Source: Anthopleura xanthogrammica
Taxonomy: Eukaryota; Cnidaria; Anthozoa; Actiniaria; Actiniidae
Direction of reading: 5' to 3'
Length of the DNA stretch: 64,000 nucleotides
NCBI GenBank assembly: GCA_964019055.1
Contig: OZ025222.1
Coordinates: 4,212,746-4,276,745, forward strand
The number at the start of each line of letters is the position of its first letter. The stretch's first letter is position 1. Positions 13,449-23,500 of the stretch are shown one piece after another. The notes under the pieces are model-generated. The model did no database searches. It was not told the DNA's origin and saw nothing but the letters and a program-made list of their open reading frames with translations. Position numbers and translations under genes: made by a program.

Positions 13449-13868
13449 GTATCATAATCATCTATCATCTCCATCATTATACTTCATCATCATCACCATC
13501 AAGTAAGAGTAGAATATCATTGAGCAAATATGAAACAGCTTTCCAGCATCCTGATTGGCTGTACTTCTCATCATCATTTTTTCAATAATTTAATAAGCTG
13601 ATAAAATTATTGTGGTATTTTTTCAGATATGGGAAACGACAACCAAATAACATCGAGTCAAGAATCAGTCAGTGATCTGTTAGAAGCAATCAAATCAAGC
13701 AGGAAAGAATCAGAGAGATTGCGTCAACTATTGGGTAACAAAATGAAAGAAATGAAAAATCTTAAAAAACATCTCATTTCTGAGCGATTTCCTCGTGGAA
13801 AATCATCCTCTCTGCCATCATACACGATGTACAGCCGAGATAACGAGGGACATCTTAATTTAGAATAG
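1..13868 (+). CDS. Giant coiled-coil protein, 3' part of gene (four exons seen)
   Basis: Exons join as 1-1716 (open at the window edge), 5004-11527, 12058-12289 and 13627-13868, with GT/AG borders and matching phases (1, 0, 1), giving about 2,903 residues before the TAG at 13866-13868. The true start lies upstream of the window. Nearly the whole protein is Glu/Lys/Leu-rich heptad sequence, so a long parallel coiled-coil rod is likely. The one clear break is a Ser/Pro/Gly/Asp-rich segment at about 5680-5800, which looks like a flexible, possibly phosphorylated hinge. The C-terminus (last exon) is basic and then Ser-rich, with no recognisable domain. I cannot assign a family: golgin, rootletin/centrosomal, CENP-type and myosin-tail-like proteins all look like this at low complexity. 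The gene structure is well supported; the function is not. A possible poly(A) signal AATAAA is near 14283. Confidence 0.85.
1717..5003 (+). other. Large intron of the coiled-coil gene (3.3 kb)
   Basis: Donor GTAAGT at 1717 and acceptor TTTTTTGACAG ending at 5003 join a phase-1 codon. The intron is AT-rich. It holds a diverged direct duplication of about 85-90 bp (1869-1950 and 1981-2073, both ending in GCGCAAATTCT) and a short GC-rich patch with CCCGCCA and GCGCGCG at 2303-2390. I see no exon or RNA gene in the rest. Confidence 0.7.
1869..2073. repeat. Diverged direct duplication in intron
   Basis: Two copies, each starting near TTTTGACA.TTTAAGAGCTTG and ending at GATGCGCAAATTCT or AATGCGCAAATTCT, separated by about 30 bp. 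Seen directly; no coding potential. Confidence 0.6.
11700..11731 (-). mobile_element. Short inverted SINE fragment
   Basis: Read on the minus strand, this contains the GAGTAGAGTTGTTTG block that is characteristic of the tRNA-derived SINE at 21404. It faces the plus-strand SINE copy that begins 130 bp downstream. Confidence 0.4.
11861..12045 (+). mobile_element. 5'-truncated tRNA-derived SINE in intron
   Basis: It shares with the 21404 copy, in order: GCTGGGCTCGGTGT, GTGAGTAGAGTTGTTTG, GTGCTTCGAGGGTTTTT, CCTCCCTCC, CCAATTGGAAT and the ATTCCAC block. The tRNA-like head is missing. The element lies just upstream of exon 12058-12289, and the T-rich tract that follows its body runs into the TTCTCTAG acceptor. 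Confidence 0.75.
12480..13510. repeat. ATC-rich micro/minisatellite, split by the LINE fragment
   Basis: ATC/ATT triplets are arranged in a higher-order unit of about 95 bp containing ATAAGCCATCACCATGTATT. Units are seen near 13030 and 13130 and once to the left of the LINE at about 12517. A pure (ATC)n run lies at 13397-13448. The long open frames here (His/Ser/Ile-rich) are artefacts of the repeat. Confidence 0.9.
12560..12966 (-). pseudogene. LINE (non-LTR retrotransposon) 3' end fragment
   Basis: A minus-strand frame at 12661-12966 encodes about 101 residues resembling the C-terminal tail of jockey/CR1/L2-type reverse transcriptase polyproteins: 'KILLLTFKCLHDLAP', 'LRSS', 'FGNRSFALAAPVLWNNLP' and a closing 'FKSALKTFLF'. 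The 'APxLWNxLP' block is common in these tails. The polymerase palm motifs are absent, so the copy is 5'-truncated. A TTA/ATT repeat follows the 3' side, as expected for such LINEs. It sits inside an ATC-rich minisatellite in the intron of the coiled-coil gene. Confidence 0.8.
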
Positions 13869-15320
13869 ATTTTAGAGACAACTTCTTAACCTAAGTATTA
13901 ATATTATGAATTTATTAGTGTGTTGAAAGATTATTTGCGCTGCAAAAACTGGCGCGAAAACCGTTCGTGAAATGGAAAAAATGCCTTGACTTTGATAGGA
14001 TAACCGCTTTATAGGGTTGGATGTATTTGTTTTTGTCGCGCGCGCACCAGTTATTATATATAGAGCAGTTTTCGTATAACTATGAAAAATTTACGACACG
14101 GACCGCCGCTTGCCGTGACCGTGTTAGTGTCAGTGTCGTGCGATGTATGAAAACATTCGTAATTCCGTGTCATATCCGCTCCTCGCCGCACCGCGCCGTA
14201 ACCGTGCCGAGTGCCATAACTTTTCACACTCATACGAAATCTGCTCTAAAAATGCATTCAAAGCCATCAAAAATAATAATAAATAAAAGGATGAAGCCAA
14301 GATGTTTCCAACACTGAGGCAGGACAATCACAAATCAGTTTTAGCAAGAAAAAAGAAAAAAAGACAAGGAAAAAAAATCAAAAATATTCATAGAGAGTCG
14401 GCGAGTCAAAATATTTCATTGAAATATGGTTTTCGCTCATAAGTATTATGAGTATTTTAAGAGATTTTTGTATAGTTCGTGATACGTACACGGTCTTGAA
14501 TCAGACGGATAACATATCTCAAGATTGACTCTTTGTGTATCAAAGGCTTTTTCACGTTATAGATATATAAGTGTATGCATAAAACTAGTCCTCTCTCGTT
14601 CGCATTTAAAGAGAGAGCTGGTAACTGAGTAACGTACTAGAGGAATGAAAATGCTCCTAATTTCTCATTTTTCAATTTTTTTTGTGAAAGAATAACGAGA
14701 TGAAAAAGCCGCGAGCGCATCATCTTTTTTGGGGAAATAAAATGAGAAATAAAATTTGAAAAAACAATGGAACGATTAAAGACGAATGTGTAATAATCGT
14801 CGGGAACCACAATACTTTATAGTTTGAAATTATTGAGAAAAAAATATTGTAATTCCTTAGTAAGTTTAGTACACTATGTGCAACACGTGGTTACACTGTG
14901 CGGTTGTCGTTCAACATGGCGAACGATTACCATTGCCATCCAATATGGCGGACAGTAATCACGTGATGCGCTAATCCATATTGCATATATATTTTTTTTC
15001 CAAAGGCAATCATATATATACATTTTTTTTATCGTGAAGGCTTTAATATTATATCTTAATAAGAGTTTTGTTACACTATTCAAGGCACTTGAGAAAAAAA
15101 ATACGTTAGAGTATTTTGAGACAGAAAATCTCAGTAAAATTTTAAAATAATTTAACTTTCGTCGAATAGCAATAGCATCACCAAACATAAACTATCACAT
15201 TGTATTTAGAGTGCACAAAACATGTATAATAATTAACAAGAGTGTGAAAATCCAATAAAAGAAAATGCTTTACAAATACATCTTTGTATTTCATGATCAT
15301 ATTTCTCCATCTAAAATACA
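13869..15320. other. 3' flank of the coiled-coil gene; no gene seen
   Basis: AT-rich sequence after the stop codon holds one MITE (14062-14247) and a possible AATAAA at about 14283. A short block at 14893-14966 contains AACATGGCG and CAATATGGCG and may be another MITE remnant. Otherwise I see nothing. Confidence 0.5.
14062..14247. mobile_element. MITE, AGAGC(A/G)GTTTTCGTAT family, copy 1
   Basis: Terminal inverted repeats AGAGCAGTTTTCGTATAA (left) and CACTCATACGAAATCTGCTCT read inverted (right). The interior is GC-rich with repeated GCCGTGACCGTG-like blocks. A second copy is at 33985-34193. Too small to code for a transposase. Confidence 0.75.
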
Positions 15321-15910
15321 AAATTCTCCCTTTCTAGCCAAATTCCACCAAAAGTAGGGATAATTTTCCAAAACTGTAGTAAAATGGTCTAAAATCAATC
15401 AAAACCTTATAGGCTATAGTCTTTGCTTTTTGGCTTAAAATGGCCAAAAATGACTTTTCTTTTTAATTCTGCATAAATGAATCATAATTTTCAAAAAGGT
15501 GTAAAAATTGGCCCAAAATGACTTTATTTGCATGCTTCATAAATCATTCATACTTTTCCAAACGGCGTGAAAATGGGTCAAGATTGATCAGACTCATGGG
15601 CTATATCTTATGCTTTTTGGCTTAATTGGCCAAAAAGAACCTATTTTACATCTTTCATGAATAATTCATACTTTTCCAAAGGCCAAACGGCGTGAAAATG
15701 TGTTAAATCGATCTTTTTTTTGCAGAAAATGGACAAAAATATCCTATTTTGCCTCCCCCATGAATCATTCATATTTTTTCCAAAAGGTGTAAAGATAATT
15801 CATATTTTTCCAAAAGGTGTAAAAATGGCCCAAATCCCATCAAAAACCATGCTTTTTGGCTGAATTGGCCAAAAGTGACCTATTTTGCATCCTTTATAAA
15901 TAATATATAA
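15320..15910. repeat. Diverged tandem repeat, about 130-150 bp unit
   Basis: Each unit carries GCTTTTTGGCTTAAWTGGCCAAAAA, a CCTATTTTGCAT.CTT block, AATCATTCATAYTTTTCCAAA and GGYGTRAAAATGG. I count about four to five units with many differences and one internal partial duplication near 15770-15830. Non-coding. Confidence 0.75.
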
Positions 15911-16331
15911 TTTTCAAAAGAAAAGAAAAAAGGAATGATTTTTTTATATTTTGAAAAAATATTTTGACGTTCAACTCGTTTAACGTACCCAGTCCTGAGT
16001 GAATGAATCTGTGATCAAGTAACACAGTGGTATTCTATGGAATCCAAAAACAAGTTTACTTAACCATGAGTTTACTTGGAAAAATATCAACATTTGAATT
16101 TTTTCTCTATATTCTATTCGATTTTATTCTATTATTTTATTAATTTGTTCTACATTTTGATAACATTTTAATCTATATGGTAATTAATATGGCTTAGTAC
16201 ACAAGAAACTTGTTTAAACTACTTCGCCAAAACCCGTTTTGCATCTGGGCATCATTATCTGTTGATAAATAAAAATTTTTATTCTTGAATAATATATGCA
16301 GACAACTGTTATCAAATCTGTGATACATGTA

Positions 16332-16919
16332 CAGTCGAACCTACCCATAACGGCCACAACGACCACCTCCCCACAACGGCCACCTCCCATGGCCACAACG
16401 ACCACCTCCCCACAACGGCCACCTCCCATGACCACAACGACCACCTCCCCACAACGGCCACCTCCCATGACCACAACGACCACCTCCCCACAACAGCCAC
16501 CCTCCCATGACCACAACGACCACCTCCCCACAACGGCCACCCTCCCATGACCACAACGACCACCTCCCCACAACGGCCACCCTCCCATGACCACAACGAC
16601 CACCTCCCCACAACGGCCACCTCCCATGGCCACAACGACCACCTCCCCACAACGGCCACCCTCCCATGACCACAACGACCACCTCCCCACAACGGCCACC
16701 TTCCATGGCCACAACGACCACCTCCCCACAACGGCCACCTCCCATGGCCACAACGACCACCTCCCCACAACGGCCACCTCCCATGGCCACAACGACCACC
16801 TCCCCACAACGGCCAGACAATTTTACTGTAACTAAAACCTCACCACAACGTACGGCCACCTCTATACAACGGCCATAAAATTTTGTCCCGACGGTGGCCG
16901 TTGTGTAGAGGTTGGACTG
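16332..16919. mobile_element. Pogo/Tigger-like MITE with internal 39-bp minisatellite
   Basis: Left end CAGTCGAACCTACCCATAAC and right end, inverted, CAGTCCAACCTCTACACAAC form terminal inverted repeats. TA dinucleotides flank at 16330-16331 and 16920-16921. CAGTCGAACCTC-type ends with TA target sites are typical of pogo/Tigger elements. The interior is an array of about 11 units of 39-40 bp (CACAACGACCACCTCCCC, then ACAACGGCCACC). The unit matches the inner TIR sequence (ACAACGGCCAC), so the array probably grew from the TIR. The long open frames on both strands are repeat artefacts. Confidence 0.8.
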
Positions 16920-17308
16920 TAATTTGTTAGTTGGTCTAAATATGCGATGATTGGATCGAGTTTACTAGCTGCCCATGAGTTTAGTACACACTCAGCTAGT
17001 TCACGAAATCCCACTTTTTCCTTAAAGCTAGTGATTTTTGGGTAGCAGATTTTGTCGCTGTTTTATGCCCACTGCAGTTCAAACGTCGAACTTCGTATGA
17101 GCCGAACCTAATGACATCAAAGAAGACCGCCTTATTATCTATTGTTTTCAATTTATACGGTAATGTGAAGTTCGACGTTTCAATCACAGACGTTTGGGCC
17201 ACAGTAAAATGTAGTACGGTTCAGTACGGCACAAGGGGAGTTTAAGGCAGCCATTTTGGTTGAGCGGGCAACGATTTTTTTTTCTAAGATATCCTTACCG
17301 TTTTTTGG

Positions 17309-17503
17309 TTAACAATTTGATCCAGGGGTTTGACATGTCTTGCGGCAATTGCCACTGATGTAAGCACTGCTACATAAACCGTTAGTTTTGTAAAATTCAC
17401 AATTTGACTTTGAGTATTTATCTTCACATTCTATAAAAATAAAAACCGGATTAAAATTAAAAAGGCTTAGTGTGTAGTACAATAGATTATAGACAATTTT
17501 CAA

Positions 17504-17566
<63 letters not shown>

Positions 17567-20500
17567 GGCGTTATTACCAAACCAAGAGGTCTTTGGCTGT
17601 CTTGGTCGCATAATCATGAAGTTAAGAAATATGAATAGCTATATACTGCAAGTATTAACTTGCATCAAATTATTTCAGTCATTACAATCCTGTAAGACTG
17701 AGATCGTACAGCACAATTTAATACTCACTTGAGCCTGAAAAGAAAAAAGAGAAAAACTTTAGTGTAACACAAGGATGTGTTAGCAAAACATTCAAAGTAC
17801 AATTCACCGGTTACTTAGGACCAGTTCAGACGTCGAACTTTTGCCGCGTCGAATCCAATAAGCCAGTTCACAGTTTAAGAATCGTTATCAGTGCGCGTGC
17901 GATTTTATCCCGAATTTCTCACCTTCTTATGTTTAAACCTTCTTTTGTTTTTAATTAAACAAAAGAAGGTGAGGAATTCGGGATAAAATCGCATGCGCAC
18001 TGAAAACGATTCTTAAACTGTGAAAACATTGAGGTCGAGTGCTGTTTTCCCTTAAACTAGTTGAAGTATGTAGACCAAACTAAACACATGCCGTCTACTG
18101 GCGCTAAGTAAAAGAGCTGAGTTGTAGTTCTAGGCGTTTTCTTAGCCGCGGGCCTCAAAGGCAATAGCGCTTATCGTAGATGAGTACGCCGCTCCGACGA
18201 ACCAGCGGTATCGCGATGAGCGTAACATCAAAACGAGACCGTATCGGGTCGAGCGCTCAAGATCTTATACAAGACAACTCAGTATGAGAGAAAAAGTTAA
18301 TGACCTTCGAAAATAAGTAAATTTATTACCTGAATCTGCTTTTTTTCTGCAGAAGAGAAAGTTCAATTGCTCAGTAGTAATTGTCCTCTAAATATAACCG
18401 AAGGGAGGCTAAAAAAAATGGCTTTCTTATCGAAAAAGAACAAGCAAACGTGGAAGTGCGAGGAGTACGATGCTATACGAAGACCGAGCTAGTCCTTATC
18501 TTGGCATAACTTTCAAAGCAGAAATTTTATAATTCTTTTAACTATTATAAAGGGTTTTTTAAAAATTATATCAACTGATAATGGTTGTGAAGAAGATTTC
18601 ATAGACAAGTGGCAACACGCGTTTTCAAATAAATAAACCGCAAAGGACATCACTGACAAGACGGTAAAAACGAACTTTGTTGGCAAAGTAATACTCTTTC
18701 CGCCAAGTGACTCAATAAAGCATTCACAGTCAAAATGCTTCCTACAAATGTAAGGATTTTTGGAAACTTGAGGGTTCTGTCGACGTATTTTGACGAGCCA
18801 TTCAGCAAGTAACTTAATCAGTGTTGTCTGTCAACGGTAGCGAATGCCACGATAATTCCTTGCATTCTGCTTTCGAACTTTTGTTCGTATATCCAAAAGC
18901 TATAAAGTGTTTAACAATAGTTAGAAGAAAAAAAAGAGAAAATACTTTGTATAATAACGATATCTATCAAAATGGTGGGATAACTTAAATTAAGATTCGT
19001 ATAGTAAATGTGCAGGCAACTCGAAGTTCGCTGCAACTACACATAGCCGCCGAAACTCCAATCAAAACATTCGAATTACTAGTCACGCGTGAAGACAATT
19101 ACCACTGAACAATACTCCAGTTTCACATTCGATGCAAACCGCTGTTTTTGAAGACCACAGACTCATTTGCACAGGCTTAGCCTCGTTTATAAGTCATCTA
19201 TTCAACGACATCATTAACTGAAATCCGTGGGATTGGTATTATTCAACTTGCACATTCTTTACATAACAGTTGGCTGTTGCTAATGATTTGCAAAAGTCAA
19301 CTGCAATGCAAAGAATGTGTGAGTTGAACAATACCAATGTTTTGAAATCCCACGGACTTTTAATGATGTCGTTGAATAGCTGACTTATAAACGAAGCTAA
19401 GCCTGTGCAAATGAGTCCGTGGTCTTCAAAAACAGCGGTTTGCATCGAATGCGAAACTGGAGTATTGAACTTTCTTTTCCGCGTAAAAAAAGCAGATTCA
19501 GGTAATAATTTGGTCTTATTTTCGGAGGTCTTTAACTTTTTCTCTCAAAGTTGTCTTGTAAGGTCTTGAGCGCTCGACCCGATAGTCTCGTCTTGATGCT
19601 ACGCTCATCAAGATACCGCTGGTTCGTTGGAGAGGCGTACTCATCTACAGTAAGGGTTATTAAATATGACGCGGCAAAAGGTCGACAGAGTCTGAACTAG
19701 GCCTTATTCTCAACTTTGAGGGGCACTTTGCATAAATACAATACCTTGTTATCCATCACTGAACGTGAAAACTATTGTGTTAATTATAATGCAAAATGCC
19801 CCTCAAATTTGATCCAAATGAGCCAAATGGGTTATAAGAAAGCAGCGTATGATGTTATTGCAGGTGGATAGAATGGTAATACTTACGGCATACGTAGCAA
19901 GTGTATGGACAACTCTTTCTCATTGTATCTTGATCGTTTGAATCGCATGCCTTGGCCAGTTGGGGACAGTCGCTATGATGATCTACACACGGGGCTTGAA
20001 GAAAGAAGGTCGTTTAGATTATCATGATATTATTTTCCATTATTCAATCTTTTCACTTATACTCTTCCTTTCATGTATCAATGCAATTGTAATTTAATCC
20101 AACCATCCATCCATCCATCCATCCACCCATCCATCCATCCATCCATCCACCCATCCTCCTATACTAATCCATCTATCAACCAATGCAGTTAGTCTATTGG
20201 TTAGATAATATAATCATTTTCTTACTTACGAGGTTGAGTAGTTGGTATTATGACTGTTGGTCCGCCTGAAATGTTAACAAATGTAGAAGAAAAAAAAACC
20301 CAATAAATTCAGCAGTTCTTAAGAATCGGCAAATTTTAATGATTTACGGTTTGTTTTAGAAAGATAACTTTTCCTCCTTATGAGTCTCCTGTGGTTTGAG
20401 ATCCGGGCTGGTCGGTTTACAGTACGTTACATAAGCTTTAATCAGATCTGATCCATAACCGTTGCGGTATTGCTCTTTATGGGTTGCCTGTGTGTTTAGG

Positions 20501-23500
20501 TGTAACGCAGTTTCTAGTAAGCAGTCAAAAGAAGAGCTCTTCTTTTGACTGTTTACTAGAGAGTGCGTTACCAACGGTTATTGATTTGAAGCTATCCATT
20601 TACAGTCCAGATCCGATTACAGCTTATGTAACCGTAAACCGATCAGCCGATCTCAAACCTCAGGAAACCCATAAAGAGTAAAGTTATCGTAAATCATTCA
20701 AGCAATAGAAAGCCGGGCTCCCTGTGGAATAGGTAAATTGATAGTCGAATCGTTGAGCTCTACTTGACATACTTAAAGTTTGAATTTACGCCCGATTTCA
20801 AAAGAGTGCGAACTTTCGGAATCTGATTTCATCGCTGAACATTCACTCGACCGACATTCACTCGACCGACCACAGGTAGCCCAAGCCAAGGGTTAGTGGA
20901 CGAGTGAACGATTGGAATTTGATGTGGTTCGAAAATATGCTTTACGGAGGACTTAATGTTGCTATATTATTTTGAAAAAACTCTCTACAAATGTTGTTTG
21001 GTAGTTGAGGAACAATTTGGTAATGGAAGTTTGGCAAGAAATTGCTATTTTAGAGGTTTTGAGCCGTTTGAAAATTTACCGTCGTTTTCCTCACAACAGC
21101 GTCTTCAAAGTTTCACACTGATCTTTAGGTTGAGCTCCAAGGCATTGAATAGTAATTATTATAGATAATCACTTCGGCACAAAGCTTCGCCCTCAGCTGC
21201 CTGCAAAATACCAACGAATGCTAGCTGTGTGCCTCAGTAATTATCTATCAAATAACTGAGGAGAACTTGAAGGCCCTTCACGTGGCTCGGATGATCACCG
21301 TAATGGCGGTCCCGTCCCTTTCAACTTATGAGACTTTAAAAGAGGGCCACAGGTTTATCAGTTGAATTACTGTTACGTGCTACCCTCTATAAACAAGTTT
21401 GAAGCACGGGTGGCGTAGCGGCGAGAGCGCTTCCCTCTCACCAAGGCGACCCGAGTTCGAGCCCCGCTGGGCTCGGTGTCGTATGTGAGTAGAGTTGTTT
21501 GTTGGTTCTCTCCTGTGCTTCGAGGGTTTTTCCGGGTTCTCCGGTTTTTCCTCCCTCCTCAAAAATCAACTTCTAAATTCCAATTGGAATGCAGTGGAGG
21601 AAGAGCCACTCTGTGGATTCCACTGTTAATCGCATTTTTTTTTAATTAATTAATTTATTTATTTTGATTGGTTTATTTTATTTTATTTTATTTAGATAAA
21701 TTTCTTACCGTACAAACTGCTAACAGCGTTGATGTCGTCGGCGTACAGTTTAAGGTTAGGATCGTAGCCCCCATAATAGTTGTACATGATGGACTCCTTA
21801 TAACTTGAATGTCCAATACCAATCGCGTGGCCAATCTCATGCACAGCAACAGATAACAAGTTAGTACCTGAGTAAGTACCATCTGTGAAAGTTTCTTCGT
21901 CATCGATATGTATGTCACCATCTTTAGGGAAGAATGTATGTGCCAAAAAATTGCCTGGGCCATCGAAGGCATAAGAACACGGAGGATGGTTTCTGGGGAC
22001 AAATCTGACGGGGGAAAAACACTGAAACATTGATAAAATGCGAACCAATGAAAAGGTTTATACAATAGAATTATATTATGGTTTTCCAGACAATTTCAAA
22101 CATAGTGAATACGTAAATAGACCCCTTGCACGTGACGTCAAAGCAGCTCAATTTGAAGGACAAAACAAAATAATTTCAATCTCCTGACAATTGGAAACCT
22201 ATTGTTTTGTCCTCTAAATTGAGCTGCATTCCGACGTGCTGCAAGGATTCTATACCACATATACGCCATTTATGTGGCGCAATTATGGCATTTACTATAT
22301 CTGCATTATTTGCACACCCTAGCAAATCCAATATATCGTGCAGCAAGATCACCAGCTGATCTGAAATAGTGACGTAGAAATGACGTCACTGCAAAACTGA
22401 GGTGTCACGAACCCTGTAAAATCGCCTTACAAAAATTTATATCATCTGAAAGAAATCTAGATTTTCAGGGGAGGTTATTTGATATTTTGTATAAAATTAG
22501 TATGATATTCATCATTTAGTGAGAAAATATCTCAGATCAGCTGGCAGACCTGCAATTTTTTATTCGAAAATGTAAGAAGCCAAGCCGCATAACTGACAAA
22601 CGCCAATAAAAGTAAAGCCTTCAAGCAAAAAACGTGAAAAATCAAATATAAAGTTGGAAAAATCTATCCAGAGTGTGAATGAGTTCCGTTTTTACCTTAT
22701 CTTAATGTTCGCCTTGCTTGCATCATCCACATAAGTAAAACGAAGAACGGTTTGATCTGACCATATTTTGAAGGCATTCTTCAAGATGCTCTTGACTTTA
22801 TCAGGTGACATATCGTTGCCAGTATTGTATACCCCGTATGTGAGTTGGCTGCTATCCCATTTTTCGGGGCTGACAGCAAACCTTTTCGATGCACTTTGTG
22901 ATGAAGCTGGTTGATAAAACAAAGAATTGATACAAATAGATAATAAAACAGGAAAGGACACTATGACTACGCATATGGCAATAGCTGTTATTCCCGATGA
23001 ACGTCATGATGGTTTTGGCATTGCAATACAGATTAATCACGTGGTAGCTGAGGGGGCAAACAACTTCAAATCAGCAGATTTCAACTACTCCATTGATGTA
23101 ATTTTAATGTTTTCCAGTAAATATGTGTTATCATTTTTCTGATAAATGAAATACTGGAATTATGACTGCTTTGGGCACTAGTCTAGAAAATGAACGGCTT
23201 TTAAAATATCCTTACTCGATTTTCCAAGTCAGGGACAAATGTAACAGTTCCAAGACTACAAGCAGATTTTTTTGATAGTTTGAAGCAATATTTGGTATAA
23301 AAATAAAATCTCTAGGATGAGCCGATCTTTAAAAGTGTCCTCTTCTCCCAATGTTTGCCCCCTGGAAGATTTCATGTGACGTCATCAAAAAAATCAAATT
23401 CTAAACTATATATCGTATAAAATCATTTCTAAAATAGGTTTCAGAAATCAGTGATATAAGTCACAGGAAAAAGTTTCGAGTCATTTTGATGTTTGGTTCC

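Larger units (their letters stand above)
17818..19703. mobile_element. PIF/Harbinger-like non-autonomous element, 1.9 kb, with nested foldbacks
   Basis: Ends are GGACCAGTTCAGACGTCGAA (left) and, inverted, GGCCTAGTTCAGACTCTGTC (right), flanked by TTA at 17815-17817 and 19704-19706. Subterminal arms also match inverted over some 200 bp (18150-18366 against 19470-19690, e.g. GAGCGCTC, AGATGAGTACGCC and AGCAGATTCAGGTAATAA read on opposite strands). The TTA duplication suggests PIF/Harbinger, but no transposase is present. It lies in the MMP intron between the two ShK exons. Confidence 0.7.

Noticed and set aside
12951..13588. Three long His/Ser/Ile-rich frames
   Set aside because: Translations of an ATC repeat; no start context, splice site or family resemblance.
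16214..16878. Several long overlapping open frames on both strands (Thr/Pro-rich or Gly/Arg/Trp-rich)
   Set aside because: They follow the 39-bp repeat exactly and exist in several frames at once, so they are by-products of the minisatellite.
19239..19445. Minus-strand frame with a cousin at 28863-29096
   Set aside because: The resemblance is real but comes from the foldback arm present at both loci, not from a protein family.
21404..21480. A genuine tRNA gene
   Set aside because: A and B boxes are present, but a full cloverleaf is not convincing and the sequence continues into the shared SINE body also found at four other sites.
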